Assembly: GCA_041879415.1 (NCBI GenBank)
Contig: CP090851.1
Location: forward strand, 744,001-808,000
Reading direction: 5' to 3'
Source of the DNA: Vibrio chagasii
GTDB taxonomy: Bacteria > Pseudomonadota > Gammaproteobacteria > Enterobacterales > Vibrionaceae
Length of the DNA: 64,000 nt
Shown: piece after piece, positions 19,619-29,611 of the stretch
Layout: every line of letters begins with the position of its first letter
Numbering within the stretch: position 1 is the first letter of the stretch
The notes under the pieces: generated by a model
The model's input: the letters and a program-made list of their open reading frames with translations, nothing else
What the model was told of the DNA's origin: nothing
The model's database searches: none
Program-made: the position numbers and the translations under genes

Positions 19619-19867
19619 TCAACGGGTTGGTGTTGTTTGATAACGAGGAATTAGCTTTTTGATGTCTTCGAGGTAGCCTTCACTTTTTAGGTTATCTAAG
19701 GTGTTTTCTAATTCTTGTTCACTCATCGCGAAACAGGTTGATTTTCCTGTCGTAAGGTCAAGATACTCATGATATTCGCGTTCAGTAAAGTGGCCAACTC
19801 TGTCCATTAATAGGGTTTTAATTCCGTGGTGAATCAAGCCGTAATACGTGTGTCTTTGTAAGGTCAT
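19619..19867 (-). CDS. Small GemA-like (Mu gp16-type) protein
   Basis: An 82-residue protein. The pattern [13 protein letters not shown], then [20 protein letters not shown], followed by [20 protein letters not shown] resembles the core of the phage Mu GemA/gp16 family (a Tyr-rich helix, TGK, Ser-x-x-Glu-Leu helix, Leu-x-x-Leu-Lys). Full GemA proteins are about 150 residues, so this is a short stand-alone version in a chromosome, without other phage genes nearby. GemA modulates host DNA topology in Mu; here the function is unknown. AGGA-like bases just upstream support the start. Confidence 0.5.
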   Translation of the reverse strand: MTLQRHTYYGLIHHGIKTLLMDRVGHFTEREYHEYLDLTTGKSTCFAMSEQELENTLDNLKSEGYLEDIKKLIPRYQTTPTR

Positions 19868-20412
19868 AGCCTATCCTCCGTGACAAGCTGCAGTGATAAG
19901 AAGTGATGCAACCTGCTGTATATTGGTTGGGTTATCTATGACAAAGCAAATCAAATGCCATTTTGTCTAGTTTTCCGGAACATTTCCCGTGCCAAATTGA
20001 AATAATCACTTTTTCAATTAGTTAAATGACTCTGTTCTCTGTTCCCACTGATTCAATACGTAGCTGCTGGGTAATAGTTTTATTTTGAGAGGCAATTTTC
20101 GCCTTCATTTTGAGAATTAATGTGCTGTTGTTGAGTCAAACAGTTTCGTTTCCATACTGAAAAGCGTTTGTTTTATGGGGGTTAGGCTTGGTGATTAGAC
20201 AATTGAAGTTGAATTCATGCGAAAGCCGGAGAGTTTCAATTTGAGAAACTTATGAAGCTAGAAAAGCTTTTATATCGGTATGCGAAAACTCTTGCTGCTC
20301 GGGTGTGCGGTTAGCTTATTAAACAGTATCCATATTTTGTTTAACGCTACTTGCTGAATGGCTGTGAACTTGACGTTATAAAGTACGCTGCTGCTATAAC
20401 GTCAGGTTTATC
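19868..20412. other. Long intergenic region upstream of the EvgS-like kinase
   Basis: About 545 bases without a convincing gene. A palindrome TGACGTTATA (20371-20380) / TATAACGTCA (20395-20404) stands immediately upstream of the kinase start at 20413 and could be an operator or a leader hairpin close to the AGG ribosome-binding bases. TTGACG (20370) and TATAAC (20395) within it also resemble promoter elements, though the 19-base spacing is long. A smaller repeat AGTTTC/GAAACT lies near 20235-20250. No RNA family is recognisable. Confidence 0.4.
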
Positions 20413-23400
20413 ATGTACCGTATCTTTTTCTTTCAGTTATTTTCTTTGATTACATTGGTGTTTTTCGCATCACAAAAAGCACAAGCTAATGAATCAATTC
20501 AACTAGGAATTCAAACCTCAGATTTTGCTCCTTATGCTCAATCGCAACAAGGAGAGGTTTCGGGTTTATTGCCGGACTTAGTTGATTTCTACGTGAAAGA
20601 TGGACTTGATAGTGTTGAGTTTGTTGGTTACCAGTCACCGTCTGAGCTCAACAATATGCTAAAAACGGGTGACGTGGACGCCATTATTACTGCAGAGCAA
20701 AATGTTTCAAGTGGTGGTGTTATCTACTCGAAACCGATCTTGTCGAGCCGAATGATCAGTTTGAGCAGTGAACCTATTGAGAGTCATTTGCTCATGAAAG
20801 GGCGCAAGCTTGCTTACTTTGAAAACTCAAGCAATGCATCGTCTGTGAAGTCCTTACTTCCATTTTCTTCATTTGAATCATATTCATCATATCAGGATGC
20901 GATAGCTGCTGTTGCGCGTGAGAAAGTGCTCGCAATTGTGGATGATGGCGTACTGTTACACAGTAAGCTGATGAATAGCCCCTATGATGCATCGCTGTCT
21001 GTGAATTTACATGATGGCTTGCCTCTGAATAACTACGTTATTGCTCTACTTGATACTCCTGAAAATAGGAAGCTATTGAACATCATCAATACTTCAATTA
21101 ACCAAGATAAGCCTAATCAAATCGTTAGTATTCATAAGAAATGGTTAAACGAAATACAAAGGCGTCTATTACTGGTTGTTAGTAAAAATAAGTTGTTATT
21201 GACGGAAAAGGAGCAGCAATACCTAACACTGAACCCCAATATCTATGTGTCGTACATTCGAGACTCCAAGCCTATTTCATTTGTGAACAGTGAAGGGCAG
21301 CCTGATGGTATCTCTATTGATATCTTGAATGAGATCTCTCGACTTACGGGGCTAAATTTCATTTTTGAAAATGACTTCGGTATCGAAGGAAACGACTTAC
21401 ATACGGTTTCTCTACCCCTTATCCACACTAAAGCGACTCCTTTTGCTGGTGTGGACGATCGTCACCTTTACTCGAAACCTTTTATGGTTGAGCCGTGGGC
21501 GCTAATTGGTAAAAGCGACAGTAACAAGGTCGATGTGTTTGGTGAGCTTTCCCAGAACGCGATTATCGGTACTACTGACGATAGCGTTGGCGCCCAATTG
21601 GCCAAGCGTTATTGCGAAGCTTGCCCAATAAAAAAGTATGACTCGGTTGAGCAAGTATTAGAGGCGGTTGATAAAGGGCAAGTTGATTCTGCAATGCTCT
21701 CTTTATATCTCGCATCTCCACTGCTTCAAGGACAGTATTCAGGCTACTTGCGAGTAATTAGCCTGTTGTCAAAAGATAATGATGTTCCTGTCGCTTACAG
21801 CGTGGAAGCTAATCAAGAGATATTAGGAAACATCATCAATAAAGCGCTTTTTGCGATTCCACATCATAAATTCCAGCAAATTAAAAAGAATTGGTTAGAT
21901 GTTTCTTACGAATCTGGAGTTGACACTAAAGATGTGATTCTGGGTGCTGCCATTCTTATTTCTGTCGCATCCGTTCTTATCATGGCGATCATGGCATGGA
22001 GCTGGAAATTAAGCCGTGAGGTTGAGGACCGCAAGCGTGCTGAGTCTGCGTTGAAGCATCAAGTCGAGTTTGAGCGTTCACTACTCAACGCAATGCCGTT
22101 TCCAATTGTGGTACGTGATCTAGAAAACCAACTTGTGAGTTTCAACAGTGTGGCTAGGGCGCTTAAGGATTTTGACTTAATAGAAGAAGCAATCATTAAC
22201 AATCCAGACGAAGACGCCATGATCCACAAAGGGAATGTTTTGCCTCGTTTGGAAAAAGAGGTGGTTTCGCCATTTGGCAGTAAGCACTATGCATATTGGA
22301 AGTGTCCGTACATTTCCAATGGAAGTATCGAAGGTTCAGTAACGATTCTCGATGATTTGACTGAGTTGTATGAAGCGAAAAAAATTGCTAAAAGTGCGGA
22401 TGACCGCGTCCAAAAACTCGCGAACAATTTACACGGTGCGGTGATACAACATATCCAGCCTAAGCGAAGCTTACATGATATCGAGTTCGTGTTTATCAGT
22501 AATGGGATCGAAGAACTTCTTGGGCTGACGCCATCTCAACTACGCCGATCTCCAACGAGCTTCTTTACGCCGTTAAATGCGAAAGATCGCCGTACTCTTA
22601 TTCGAAAAATACGTTGTGGCAACAAAGATGGAAAGTTGAGTCTGGATATTGGCGTCAATATCGATAACCAGAATCGCTGGCTTAACTTACAAAGCAAAAT
22701 ATCCGATCGTGGTCATTACTACGAATGGGACTCTGTACTGACGGATATTACCGAGCTAAAGCAGCAGCAAGAAGAGCTCACTCAGGCAAGGCAGAGTGCG
22801 ATTGCTGCAACAGAAGCGAAATCGAGATTTCTGGCTAACATGAGTCATGAGATCCGAACGCCTCTTGGTGGCATTGTGAGTTTGTTAGAGCTTTCTGAGC
22901 AGTATGAAGTGGGTCATGAAGTACAAAAGATTCATACAACGCTAAGCCAGTCCGCTAATAACTTATTGCACATCGTTAACGACATCCTTGATTTCTCTAA
23001 AATTGAGGCAGGTAAGCTGACTTTGGATTACCAGCCTGCAAGTCTGGATACCTTGACTCTTAGAGTCACTCAACTGCAAGCAAGGCAGGCGCACGCCAAA
23101 GGGTTGCAGTTCAAATTCTGGCTAGACCCTGAGTTAAAAGACTCGGTACTGATGGACGACATCCGTCTCGGCCAAGTACTGAACAACTTGTTGAGCAATG
23201 CGATTAAATTTACTGAGCATGGAACCGTTGGCTTAACGACGAAGTTAGTCAGTCAAAACGATGGCCAACAACAAGTCTGTTTTGAAGTTTTCGATAGCGG
23301 AATCGGCATTAGCGAAGAGCATATTCGAAATCTATTTAGACCGTTCGTGCAGGCCGATGAAGGTACCACGAGAAAGTACGGTGGCTCTGGCCTTGGGTTG

Positions 23401-24687
23401 ACTATCTCAAAGCAATTGATAGAGCAAATGGGCGGGACGCTGAACGTGACAAGTAAGGTGAACTTAGGCTCAACATTTACTATCTCAGTACCTCTAACAT
23501 CACTTGATGATAACCAACATCAAGACATGACAGGTAAAGTCGCTTTGCTCACCAAAACCTTCATGCAGCATCAAGAGTTGGAGAGCTACCTGGCATCTTG
23601 GGGTATTAAGGTAATTACAAAGAGCGTGCAAACCACGAAAGAGCTAGCGCATTGGGTAGAGACCATTGAGCCTGGTTTTGTGTTCGTCCCTCATGAGCTT
23701 GCGCAGAGTATTGATTCTCCTGACGAGAGCGTGAATTTTATCTGTCTAAGCGAACATGGAATGCTTTCACCTGCACCTTGTAAGTTAGGTTGGAATTTAT
23801 CGGCGAACCCATTACTGCCTTCACAGCTAAGATACTGCTTAAGCAATAATCCAACCTTTATCGAAGAAGTCGTAAAGGAAGAAAACAACTTACGATTAAG
23901 CACTGAATCACGCGAATCGGCGATGGAAAATAATAGGCTGATACTGATTGCGGAAGATCATCCAATCAACCAACAGATCATTATTAAGCAGATCGAGCAG
24001 CTAGGTTTTCATGCCGATATGGTGGACAACGGTAGAGAAGCGCTAGCGGCGCTCGATAAACAGGACTATGGCTTACTTATCACAGACTGTCATATGCCTG
24101 AGGTGGATGGCTATGAGCTAACGAAACAGATTCGATCGAAAGAGCAAAGTCAGAATATACCTCGATTGCCTATCATTGCACTGACAGCAAACGCTGTTAA
24201 GGGTGAAAACGACAAATGTTTTGAGATTGGTATGGATGACTTTTTGTCTAAACCTACCAAGCTAAAAGTGATTGGTGACACGATCAATAAGCATCTTATG
24301 AAAGGCACACCGGCTTTTAGCCAGTTAGCGATCAACGATGCGAGCGTTGAACCTAGCCTTGCGCCCATTGATATTCAAAACCTAATGGAGTTATTTGGGG
24401 ATCAGGACCTTATCGATCAGATCATCAAGGATTTTATTCAGAGCCACTGCTCAGACTTGCCTTTGTTACTCGCTGCATGTGAGAGCGAGAGCCTCGATGA
24501 GATCAAACAAGTTGCCCATAAAATGAAAGGTGCAGCGAAGATGGTTGGCAGTACCGAGATGGCTGACCAACTGCAACAGTTAGAAGATGCCTCTGCAAAC
24601 CAAAGAGGTGGGTACTTAGAGTATTTCCATGAAGTGGAGCGACTAACGCAGAAGTTACAAAGCTTCTACTCCACGTATGCTCAATAG
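20413..24687 (+). CDS. EvgS/BvgS-like hybrid sensor histidine kinase
   Basis: A 1424-residue unorthodox sensor kinase of the inner membrane. Order: signal peptide (1-25), two tandem family 3 solute-binding-like periplasmic domains (~28-245 and ~268-500), one membrane helix (~506-528), two PAS-like segments (~545-785), HisKA with phosphoacceptor His812 (ANMSHEIRTPL), HATPase (LNNLLSNAIKFTE, FDSGIGIS, GGSGLGLTIS), a receiver with Asp1225 (LLITDCHMPEVDGYE), and an HPt domain with His1369 (AHKMKGAAKMVGS). This is a complete phosphorelay. It is 14 bases upstream of a receiver-EAL gene, its likely partner. BvgS-type sensors detect small ligands with the tandem venus-flytrap domains; the ligand here is unknown. 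Confidence 0.93.
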   Translation: MYRIFFFQLFSLITLVFFASQKAQANESIQLGIQTSDFAPYAQSQQGEVSGLLPDLVDFYVKDGLDSVEFVGYQSPSELNNMLKTGDVDAIITAEQNVSSGGVIYSKPILSSRMISLSSEPIESHLLMKGRKLAYFENSSNASSVKSLLPFSSFESYSSYQDAIAAVAREKVLAIVDDGVLLHSKLMNSPYDASLSVNLHDGLPLNNYVIALLDTPENRKLLNIINTSINQDKPNQIVSIHKKWLNEIQRRLLLVVSKNKLLLTEKEQQYLTLNPNIYVSYIRDSKPISFVNSEGQPDGISIDILNEISRLTGLNFIFENDFGIEGNDLHTVSLPLIHTKATPFAGVDDRHLYSKPFMVEPWALIGKSDSNKVDVFGELSQNAIIGTTDDSVGAQLAKRYCEACPIKKYDSVEQVLEAVDKGQVDSAMLSLYLASPLLQGQYSGYLRVISLLSKDNDVPVAYSVEANQEILGNIINKALFAIPHHKFQQIKKNWLDVSYESGVDTKDVILGAAILISVASVLIMAIMAWSWKLSREVEDRKRAESALKHQVEFERSLLNAMPFPIVVRDLENQLVSFNSVARALKDFDLIEEAIINNPDEDAMIHKGNVLPRLEKEVVSPFGSKHYAYWKCPYISNGSIEGSVTILDDLTELYEAKKIAKSADDRVQKLANNLHGAVIQHIQPKRSLHDIEFVFISNGIEELLGLTPSQLRRSPTSFFTPLNAKDRRTLIRKIRCGNKDGKLSLDIGVNIDNQNRWLNLQSKISDRGHYYEWDSVLTDITELKQQQEELTQARQSAIAATEAKSRFLANMSHEIRTPLGGIVSLLELSEQYEVGHEVQKIHTTLSQSANNLLHIVNDILDFSKIEAGKLTLDYQPASLDTLTLRVTQLQARQAHAKGLQFKFWLDPELKDSVLMDDIRLGQVLNNLLSNAIKFTEHGTVGLTTKLVSQNDGQQQVCFEVFDSGIGISEEHIRNLFRPFVQADEGTTRKYGGSGLGLTISKQLIEQMGGTLNVTSKVNLGSTFTISVPLTSLDDNQHQDMTGKVALLTKTFMQHQELESYLASWGIKVITKSVQTTKELAHWVETIEPGFVFVPHELAQSIDSPDESVNFICLSEHGMLSPAPCKLGWNLSANPLLPSQLRYCLSNNPTFIEEVVKEENNLRLSTESRESAMENNRLILIAEDHPINQQIIIKQIEQLGFHADMVDNGREALAALDKQDYGLLITDCHMPEVDGYELTKQIRSKEQSQNIPRLPIIALTANAVKGENDKCFEIGMDDFLSKPTKLKVIGDTINKHLMKGTPAFSQLAINDASVEPSLAPIDIQNLMELFGDQDLIDQIIKDFIQSHCSDLPLLLAACESESLDEIKQVAHKMKGAAKMVGSTEMADQLQQLEDASANQRGGYLEYFHEVERLTQKLQSFYSTYAQ

Positions 24688-24701
24688 GCTGAGGGAACAC
24701 T

Positions 24702-25898
24702 ATGGATCAAAATATTGTTGTAATCGAAGACCACCCCTTTCAGTTGAATGTCATGACCATGGTATTGAACAGCTTGAGTGTCGGTAAGGTTTATTCTTTC
24801 GAGTGTGGGTGTAAGGCGTTAGACCACATTGAACAGTCTTCGGTCGACCTAATATTGTGTGACCTCAATATGCCAATGATAGATGGAATCGAATTGCTAA
24901 AACGGTTAGCTAATTTGAACTTCAAGGGCAATATCATCATAACGAGTGCTGAAAACCAAACCGTGCTCGATGCCGCTAGTAAAATGTGTAAGGCATTTAA
25001 TCTCAATTTATTGGGTGTGTTAGAAAAGCCGATTGATCGTTCCCGGCTACTAGAGTTGGTAAGTAGGGATACTAAAAAACCAGAGTCGGCTTCAAGATCA
25101 AATCGAGATATCGTGATCACTGATGAGGACATCGTAAAGGCTGTCGAGAACCATGAGATGGTTTTGCACTATCAACCCATCGTCTGTATTCACACGGGAG
25201 AATGGAAGGAGAGTGAATCTCTAATTCGCTGGCAACATCCCCATTATGGTGTTCTCAGTCCATTTTTCTTTTTGACGCGTCTCATTGATTCAGGGTTAAT
25301 GCTGAATGTATTGAAGCAGTTACTTGAGCAAGCGATTAACGATCAACGCTTCCTATGTAGCCGCAGGTTTGTTTTGAACTTAACAGCGAAAGATATGATT
25401 GACGGTGAAATTGTCGATCATATCTTTAAGCTTATCGATAACGGTAGGTTAGATGTTGAGCAGATCAAGCTAGAGTTAACGGAGTCCGACCTAGTTGAAA
25501 GTGTTGCGCTTGCTTTAGCGTCTACAACAAGGATATGTATGCGTGGTATTCCGCTCGCGATTGACGATTTCGGAACGGGTTACTCCTCACTGAAACAACT
25601 CGAGGACCTGCCATTTTCTGCTTTGAAACTGGATATCGACTTCGTTAAAAACATCCAGCAAAGCCGCTCTAGTCGAGCAATTGTGAGAGCTTCACTTTAC
25701 CTCGCTAAATTATTGGATTTAACGACTGTAGCAGAGGGTATTGAAGATATATCAATTTGGAAAGATATACGTTCAATGAGTAATAAAGACACACTAGCTC
25801 AAGGGTATTTTATTGCACGTCCAATGCCAGCTGATCAACTGCCTGAGTGGAAAAGTAGCTGGGAAAAGAAAATAACCGAGTTCAATTTACTGGCGTAG
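24702..25898 (+). CDS. Receiver-EAL protein (c-di-GMP phosphodiesterase response regulator)
   Basis: A 398-residue protein with an N-terminal receiver (phosphoacceptor Asp54 in LILCDLNMPMIDGIE) and a C-terminal EAL domain from ~residue 145. The EAL signature reads ESLIRW rather than EALVRW, keeping the metal-binding Glu; NLTAKDM, ELTESD, the loop-6 motif DDFGTGYSSL, the Lys-x-Asp (LKLDIDF) and a later Glu (AEGIED) are present, so it can probably hydrolyse c-di-GMP. Being directly after the hybrid kinase, it is the probable phosphorelay output. The following genes are a chemotaxis receptor, porin and small binding protein, so the locus may couple a ligand signal to motility and surface life. 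Confidence 0.9.
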   Translation: MDQNIVVIEDHPFQLNVMTMVLNSLSVGKVYSFECGCKALDHIEQSSVDLILCDLNMPMIDGIELLKRLANLNFKGNIIITSAENQTVLDAASKMCKAFNLNLLGVLEKPIDRSRLLELVSRDTKKPESASRSNRDIVITDEDIVKAVENHEMVLHYQPIVCIHTGEWKESESLIRWQHPHYGVLSPFFFLTRLIDSGLMLNVLKQLLEQAINDQRFLCSRRFVLNLTAKDMIDGEIVDHIFKLIDNGRLDVEQIKLELTESDLVESVALALASTTRICMRGIPLAIDDFGTGYSSLKQLEDLPFSALKLDIDFVKNIQQSRSSRAIVRASLYLAKLLDLTTVAEGIEDISIWKDIRSMSNKDTLAQGYFIARPMPADQLPEWKSSWEKKITEFNLLA

Positions 25899-26014
25899 GG
25901 ATAATAGGGGAGCCATTTAAACATAAAGTGATATTTGTTTAGTGAATGTGTTCACCGATAAAAGTGAACTGGCGGTAACATAATTATCAATTTGCGCTAA
26001 TTCAATAGAACCTT

Positions 26015-27634
26015 ATGCTACTGTCTCGTTATATCAATATAAAAGTACAATTCGTCGTTCTTTTATCTATTATCTCGCTCAGTTTAGCGGCGATAATAAC
26101 CATCAATGTTTTTATTCACCGCGATAATAGCCAACGACTAACTCAGTTAGAATTAAGTTATTACCCTGCATTAGAGCACGCCACTAAAATTCATTCGCTG
26201 CTGCCCAATGTTCAACAGCAGTTCGAAGCTGCTGTGATCATGGAAGATGAGCAGGCTCTCGACTATGCGCGCCAAATATCCTCTGAACTTCAAGTTGAAG
26301 CGAGTAAAGGTGCCAATGTTTTACCTTCACAGGCGCAAGCATTCAACAAACTGTCGAGCTCGCTAAAAAAGTACACGGATTCCGCATACGCGTTAAGTCT
26401 AGATTTTATTAACCTGAATGATTCCTTCGAGAATCTGACAGCAAGATCGAATACGCTCACTGCTGAATACGATTCATTACTTGCGGCAAGTGAAACACTT
26501 CGCTCATCAGCGAGTCAAAATGTAGTAAACACCATATTGCACTCAGAGAATGCCGCAAACGATGCTGCTCAGCAGTCTATCTGGCTTGGCGTTTTCTTTG
26601 TCTTGTCTGTCTTTATCGTGGGCTATGCGATTTTCAAATCTGTTATCAGTTCAATCCTGCTTGTTACTGAGAAGATGCAAGCGATCGCAACGGGAGATGG
26701 TGATTTAACCGTTCGTATCGATTATTCCGGCAAAGATGAAATAGCAACCTTAGTGCAAAGCGTTAACCAGTTCATTGAAAAGCTTCAGGGGATTATTGCA
26801 AGCACGTTGAGCATTGGGCAAGAACTTGAGGTTGTAAGTGACAAAATCCGTACTGAGTCCAACCAAACCCTAGCGCTGAACAGCACCCAGCGTGATCACA
26901 TCGAAGAAGTAACTGACGCCGTTAACAATATCATTGCTCTTATTGAACAAGTCGTTGGCTTTGCATCACATGCAGACTCCCAAGCTCAAAAGGCGAATAC
27001 CAGTGCTCAAACGGGTACCCAAGTGGTGCTGAAAACAAGCCAAGAGATAGAAGAACTAGCGAGCAATATTCGTGATACCGCAACCAAATTGAAAGAGCTG
27101 GACAAGAATGCGAGCAACGTTGGTTCAATTCTAAGCACGATTCAAAGCGTTGCCGAGCAAACCAATCTTTTGGCTCTAAACGCGGCGATTGAAGCAGCTC
27201 GAGCAGGAGAGCATGGGCGCGGCTTTGCAGTCGTTTCTGATGAGGTACGTGTGCTCGCCAATAACACCCAACAATCAGCAACCGAGATTAATGCCTTACT
27301 CGGTGAGCTTAAGTCGGGTTCGAATGCGGCGGTAGGTGCGATGGACCAAGGTCTCGCCAGCTCTTCTCAAGCGGTTGGGGATGCACAAAACGCCGGTGAT
27401 TACCTATTAGAAATTAGCGGACAGGTCGAAGAAATTACTGAGCTGAACCGTCAGATAGCGAGTACGACAGAGCATCAAGCTCGCGCTTCAAAACAAATTC
27501 ATACCCATATGGATGATTTTAGACAGTGCTCTCACCAAGTGTCTCAGTCTACCGATCAACTAGAAGCTCTGAGCCACCAATTGAGTGGCATCGTGACAGA
27601 GCTGAGTAAATCAACATCACAATTCAAAGTATAA
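26015..27634 (+). CDS. Methyl-accepting chemotaxis protein
   Basis: Transmembrane chemoreceptor of 539 residues. Membrane helices at ~12-32 and ~188-210 flank a periplasmic helical domain; a HAMP domain follows (~210-265), then the cytoplasmic signalling helices with the conserved hairpin tip [20 protein letters not shown], the contact site for CheA and CheW. It lies in line with the hybrid kinase, receiver-EAL, porin and small binding-protein genes, with 12 bases to the porin gene, so it may sense the same ligand. The ligand is not deducible. Confidence 0.93.
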   Translation: MLLSRYINIKVQFVVLLSIISLSLAAIITINVFIHRDNSQRLTQLELSYYPALEHATKIHSLLPNVQQQFEAAVIMEDEQALDYARQISSELQVEASKGANVLPSQAQAFNKLSSSLKKYTDSAYALSLDFINLNDSFENLTARSNTLTAEYDSLLAASETLRSSASQNVVNTILHSENAANDAAQQSIWLGVFFVLSVFIVGYAIFKSVISSILLVTEKMQAIATGDGDLTVRIDYSGKDEIATLVQSVNQFIEKLQGIIASTLSIGQELEVVSDKIRTESNQTLALNSTQRDHIEEVTDAVNNIIALIEQVVGFASHADSQAQKANTSAQTGTQVVLKTSQEIEELASNIRDTATKLKELDKNASNVGSILSTIQSVAEQTNLLALNAAIEAARAGEHGRGFAVVSDEVRVLANNTQQSATEINALLGELKSGSNAAVGAMDQGLASSSQAVGDAQNAGDYLLEISGQVEEITELNRQIASTTEHQARASKQIHTHMDDFRQCSHQVSQSTDQLEALSHQLSGIVTELSKSTSQFKV

Positions 27635-27646
27635 CGGAGAACAATA

Positions 27647-28897
27647 ATGACTAACTCCCCATTTCGCTTATTGCCTGTAGCAGTGGCGCTTGCGGCATCT
27701 TTTGCTGCACATGCTTCAGATGAGCAAAAATTGGCCGAGCTAGAGAAAAAGGTCGCTATCCTTGAAGCGAAAGAGCAAAACTCAATTGCTGATAAATTTA
27801 GTTTTAATGGTTTTGCATCTTTGAACATGCAACTAGGTAATCAAAACCACGGCTTCATGAAGTCGGAGAATAAAGTACGTTTTGATGAAGGTTCTTTGTT
27901 TGGTTTACAAGGTGAGTTCGAAGTTAATGAGTCAACTTCAGCCGTTGTTCAGATGGTTGCTCGTGGTAATAAAAAAGAGAACTGGTCTCCAGATATTGAG
28001 TGGGCATTCTTAAGCCACAAAGTGACGCCGAACTTAACGGTACGTGGTGGTAAATTACGTTTACCACTGTTCATGTACTCTGATTATCTTGAAGTGGGTT
28101 ATGCACAAGTTGGTGTACGAGTACCTAATGAAGTGTACGGTTCAGTAGTGCTTACCTCTCTAACGGGTGGTGACTTCATTTATGATGTGGAGCTAGATGA
28201 CAGCACTCTTTCATTCCAAGGCTTTGCCGGTTCACAGAAGCTGTCGGCATCAAAGCATAGCTACAACGCTGATACACAGTTTGATGACATTGCTGGTGGT
28301 GTAGTTAACTGGACTGATGATACTTGGACACTACGTGCTGTTTACGCACAGTCTGTGATCAGCTCTTCAACGAACTGGAATGTAAACAGCAAGCCTGTAT
28401 TGAATTCAACGTTTGATGACGAGAAAGCGAAGTTTTACGGTGTTGGTGGTCGATACGAAAACGGCAACCTAATGCTGGTTTCAGAAGTGACACGCACAAC
28501 CGTTGAAGGGTTCTACTACGATGTGGATGCAGCATACCTAACAGCAGCATACCGTCTAGATGAAGTAACGCCTTACATTACCGTGTCACACATGGAAACG
28601 CAGGACGATGACGAGCGAAATGCAGAAGCAAACCGTCAGCTTGCAAATGTACTTCAAAATCCAACCAGTGCGTCTGCGAAATACGCATACGGTTCAGCAA
28701 AAGCATTGGCTGACAAGCTAAACACACAGCGCACAACATATAGCATTGGCGCTCGTTGGGACTTCCTACCGAATATTGCGCTAAAAGGTGATATTAGTTA
28801 CCTAACCGGCTTTGGTTCAACGAATGGTGGTGTAGCGTCGGAATATAAGAACGACGATAACATTTTGTACACTGTAAAAGTTGATGCGGTATTTTAA
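27647..28897 (+). CDS. Outer-membrane porin-like protein
   Basis: A 416-residue outer-membrane beta-barrel candidate. The signal peptide ends around AAHA (residue 23); the mature N-terminus is a short coiled coil (KLAELEKKVAILEAKEQ), as in trimeric porins such as OprP/DcaP-like proteins; the rest is alternating beta-strand sequence and the last residues VKVDAVF end in Phe, the usual barrel-assembly signal. ACGGAGAAC precedes the ATG. It is followed after 11 bases by a small PstS-like protein. Porin plus binding protein suggests uptake of an anion or other small solute, but specificity is unknown. Confidence 0.8.
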   Translation: MTNSPFRLLPVAVALAASFAAHASDEQKLAELEKKVAILEAKEQNSIADKFSFNGFASLNMQLGNQNHGFMKSENKVRFDEGSLFGLQGEFEVNESTSAVVQMVARGNKKENWSPDIEWAFLSHKVTPNLTVRGGKLRLPLFMYSDYLEVGYAQVGVRVPNEVYGSVVLTSLTGGDFIYDVELDDSTLSFQGFAGSQKLSASKHSYNADTQFDDIAGGVVNWTDDTWTLRAVYAQSVISSSTNWNVNSKPVLNSTFDDEKAKFYGVGGRYENGNLMLVSEVTRTTVEGFYYDVDAAYLTAAYRLDEVTPYITVSHMETQDDDERNAEANRQLANVLQNPTSASAKYAYGSAKALADKLNTQRTTYSIGARWDFLPNIALKGDISYLTGFGSTNGGVASEYKNDDNILYTVKVDAVF

Positions 28898-28908
28898 GGA
28901 AGAGAATC

Positions 28909-29304
28909 ATGTTGAAAAAAACATTAGTAGCCGCTGCTCTTCTTAGCAGCATGAACGCATTTGCTGGTCTAGTTGTAGTTGGTAACCCTGCTATGTCTGA
29001 GCTTGATGCTTCAACAGTTAAGAAGTTGTACTTAGGAAAGGCGAAGTCACTACAAATCGAAGCGGTTGATTTGGAAGACGGACACCCAAAGAAAGGTGAA
29101 TTTCACCAAGCTATCACCCAAAAAACCGAAGCGCAGTTGCAAGCATACTGGGCAAAACGCGTATTCACGGGTAAAGGTCAACCACCTAAGGCTGTTGGTC
29201 AGGAAAGCCTAGCAAAAGACATGGTTGCTAGCTCAACTAATACGATTGCTTATATCGATGAATCTTTAGTCGATAGTTCAGTTAAAGTGATTTTAAAACT
29301 TTAA
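28909..29304 (+). CDS. Small periplasmic PstS-like substrate-binding protein
   Basis: A 131-residue secreted protein with a cleavable signal peptide (ending about MNAFA, residue 19). The mature part, VVGNPAMSELDASTVKKLYL then a GKAKSL segment and a C-terminal NTIAYIDESL, resembles the short phosphate-ABC-substrate-binding-like family found in Vibrio, about half the size of true PstS. Without permease genes nearby it is unlikely to work in classical ABC uptake. Linked to the porin and to a chemoreceptor and EvgS-like sensor, it may deliver a ligand to them. AAGGAAGAGAATC precedes the ATG. Confidence 0.75.
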   Translation: MLKKTLVAAALLSSMNAFAGLVVVGNPAMSELDASTVKKLYLGKAKSLQIEAVDLEDGHPKKGEFHQAITQKTEAQLQAYWAKRVFTGKGQPPKAVGQESLAKDMVASSTNTIAYIDESLVDSSVKVILKL

Positions 29305-29312
29305 TTTTATAT

Positions 29313-29335
29313 GTGGCGCTCAATATGAGCGCCAC
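29313..29335 (+). terminator. Terminator-like hairpin after the binding-protein gene
   Basis: GTGGCGCTC and GAGCGCCAC form a perfect 9-bp stem with a 5-base loop, 8 bases after the stop codon. The following T-run is poor, but it marks the end of the hybrid-kinase to binding-protein gene series. Confidence 0.6.
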
Positions 29336-29474
29336 TCTTACATTGGCTTACGTTTAAGCTGATCGTCCTTACATTTAAGATAGCTAGCCTTACTTAACCC
29401 TTACATGATATTGCTTAGCTATATGTTATTGTTTCTTAGAGCAATTATTCAGTTTGATTTTAATTACATTATTT

Positions 29475-29539
29475 AAAACACACATTAAATTTAGATTTCT
29501 AAGTTTTGATTATCTAACGGTGTACTTAATGTGTGTTTT
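29475..29539. repeat. 14-bp inverted repeat with long loop
   Basis: AAAACACACATTAA (29475-29488) and TTAATGTGTGTTTT (29526-29539) are perfect complements with 37 bases between them, followed by T residues. It lies 73 bases upstream of the TetR gene start. It may be a terminator with a long loop or operator half-sites for the adjacent regulator. Confidence 0.5.
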
Positions 29540-29611
29540 TTCATATTGAGATTGTTTCTTAGAGTTATAAAATGTGTGGTAAATGTAAACAAGCGGGTGG
29601 GATACAATCTG

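Noticed and set aside
19979..19995. Sigma-54-like sequence TTGGCACGGGAAATGTT on the minus strand
   Set aside because: The -24 part is good but the -12 GC is GT, and no activator site or target pathway supports it.
19868..20412. c-di-GMP riboswitch before the EvgS-like gene
   Set aside because: A GCGAAAGCCGGAGAG stretch drew attention, but the GEMM core and its paired elements are absent.
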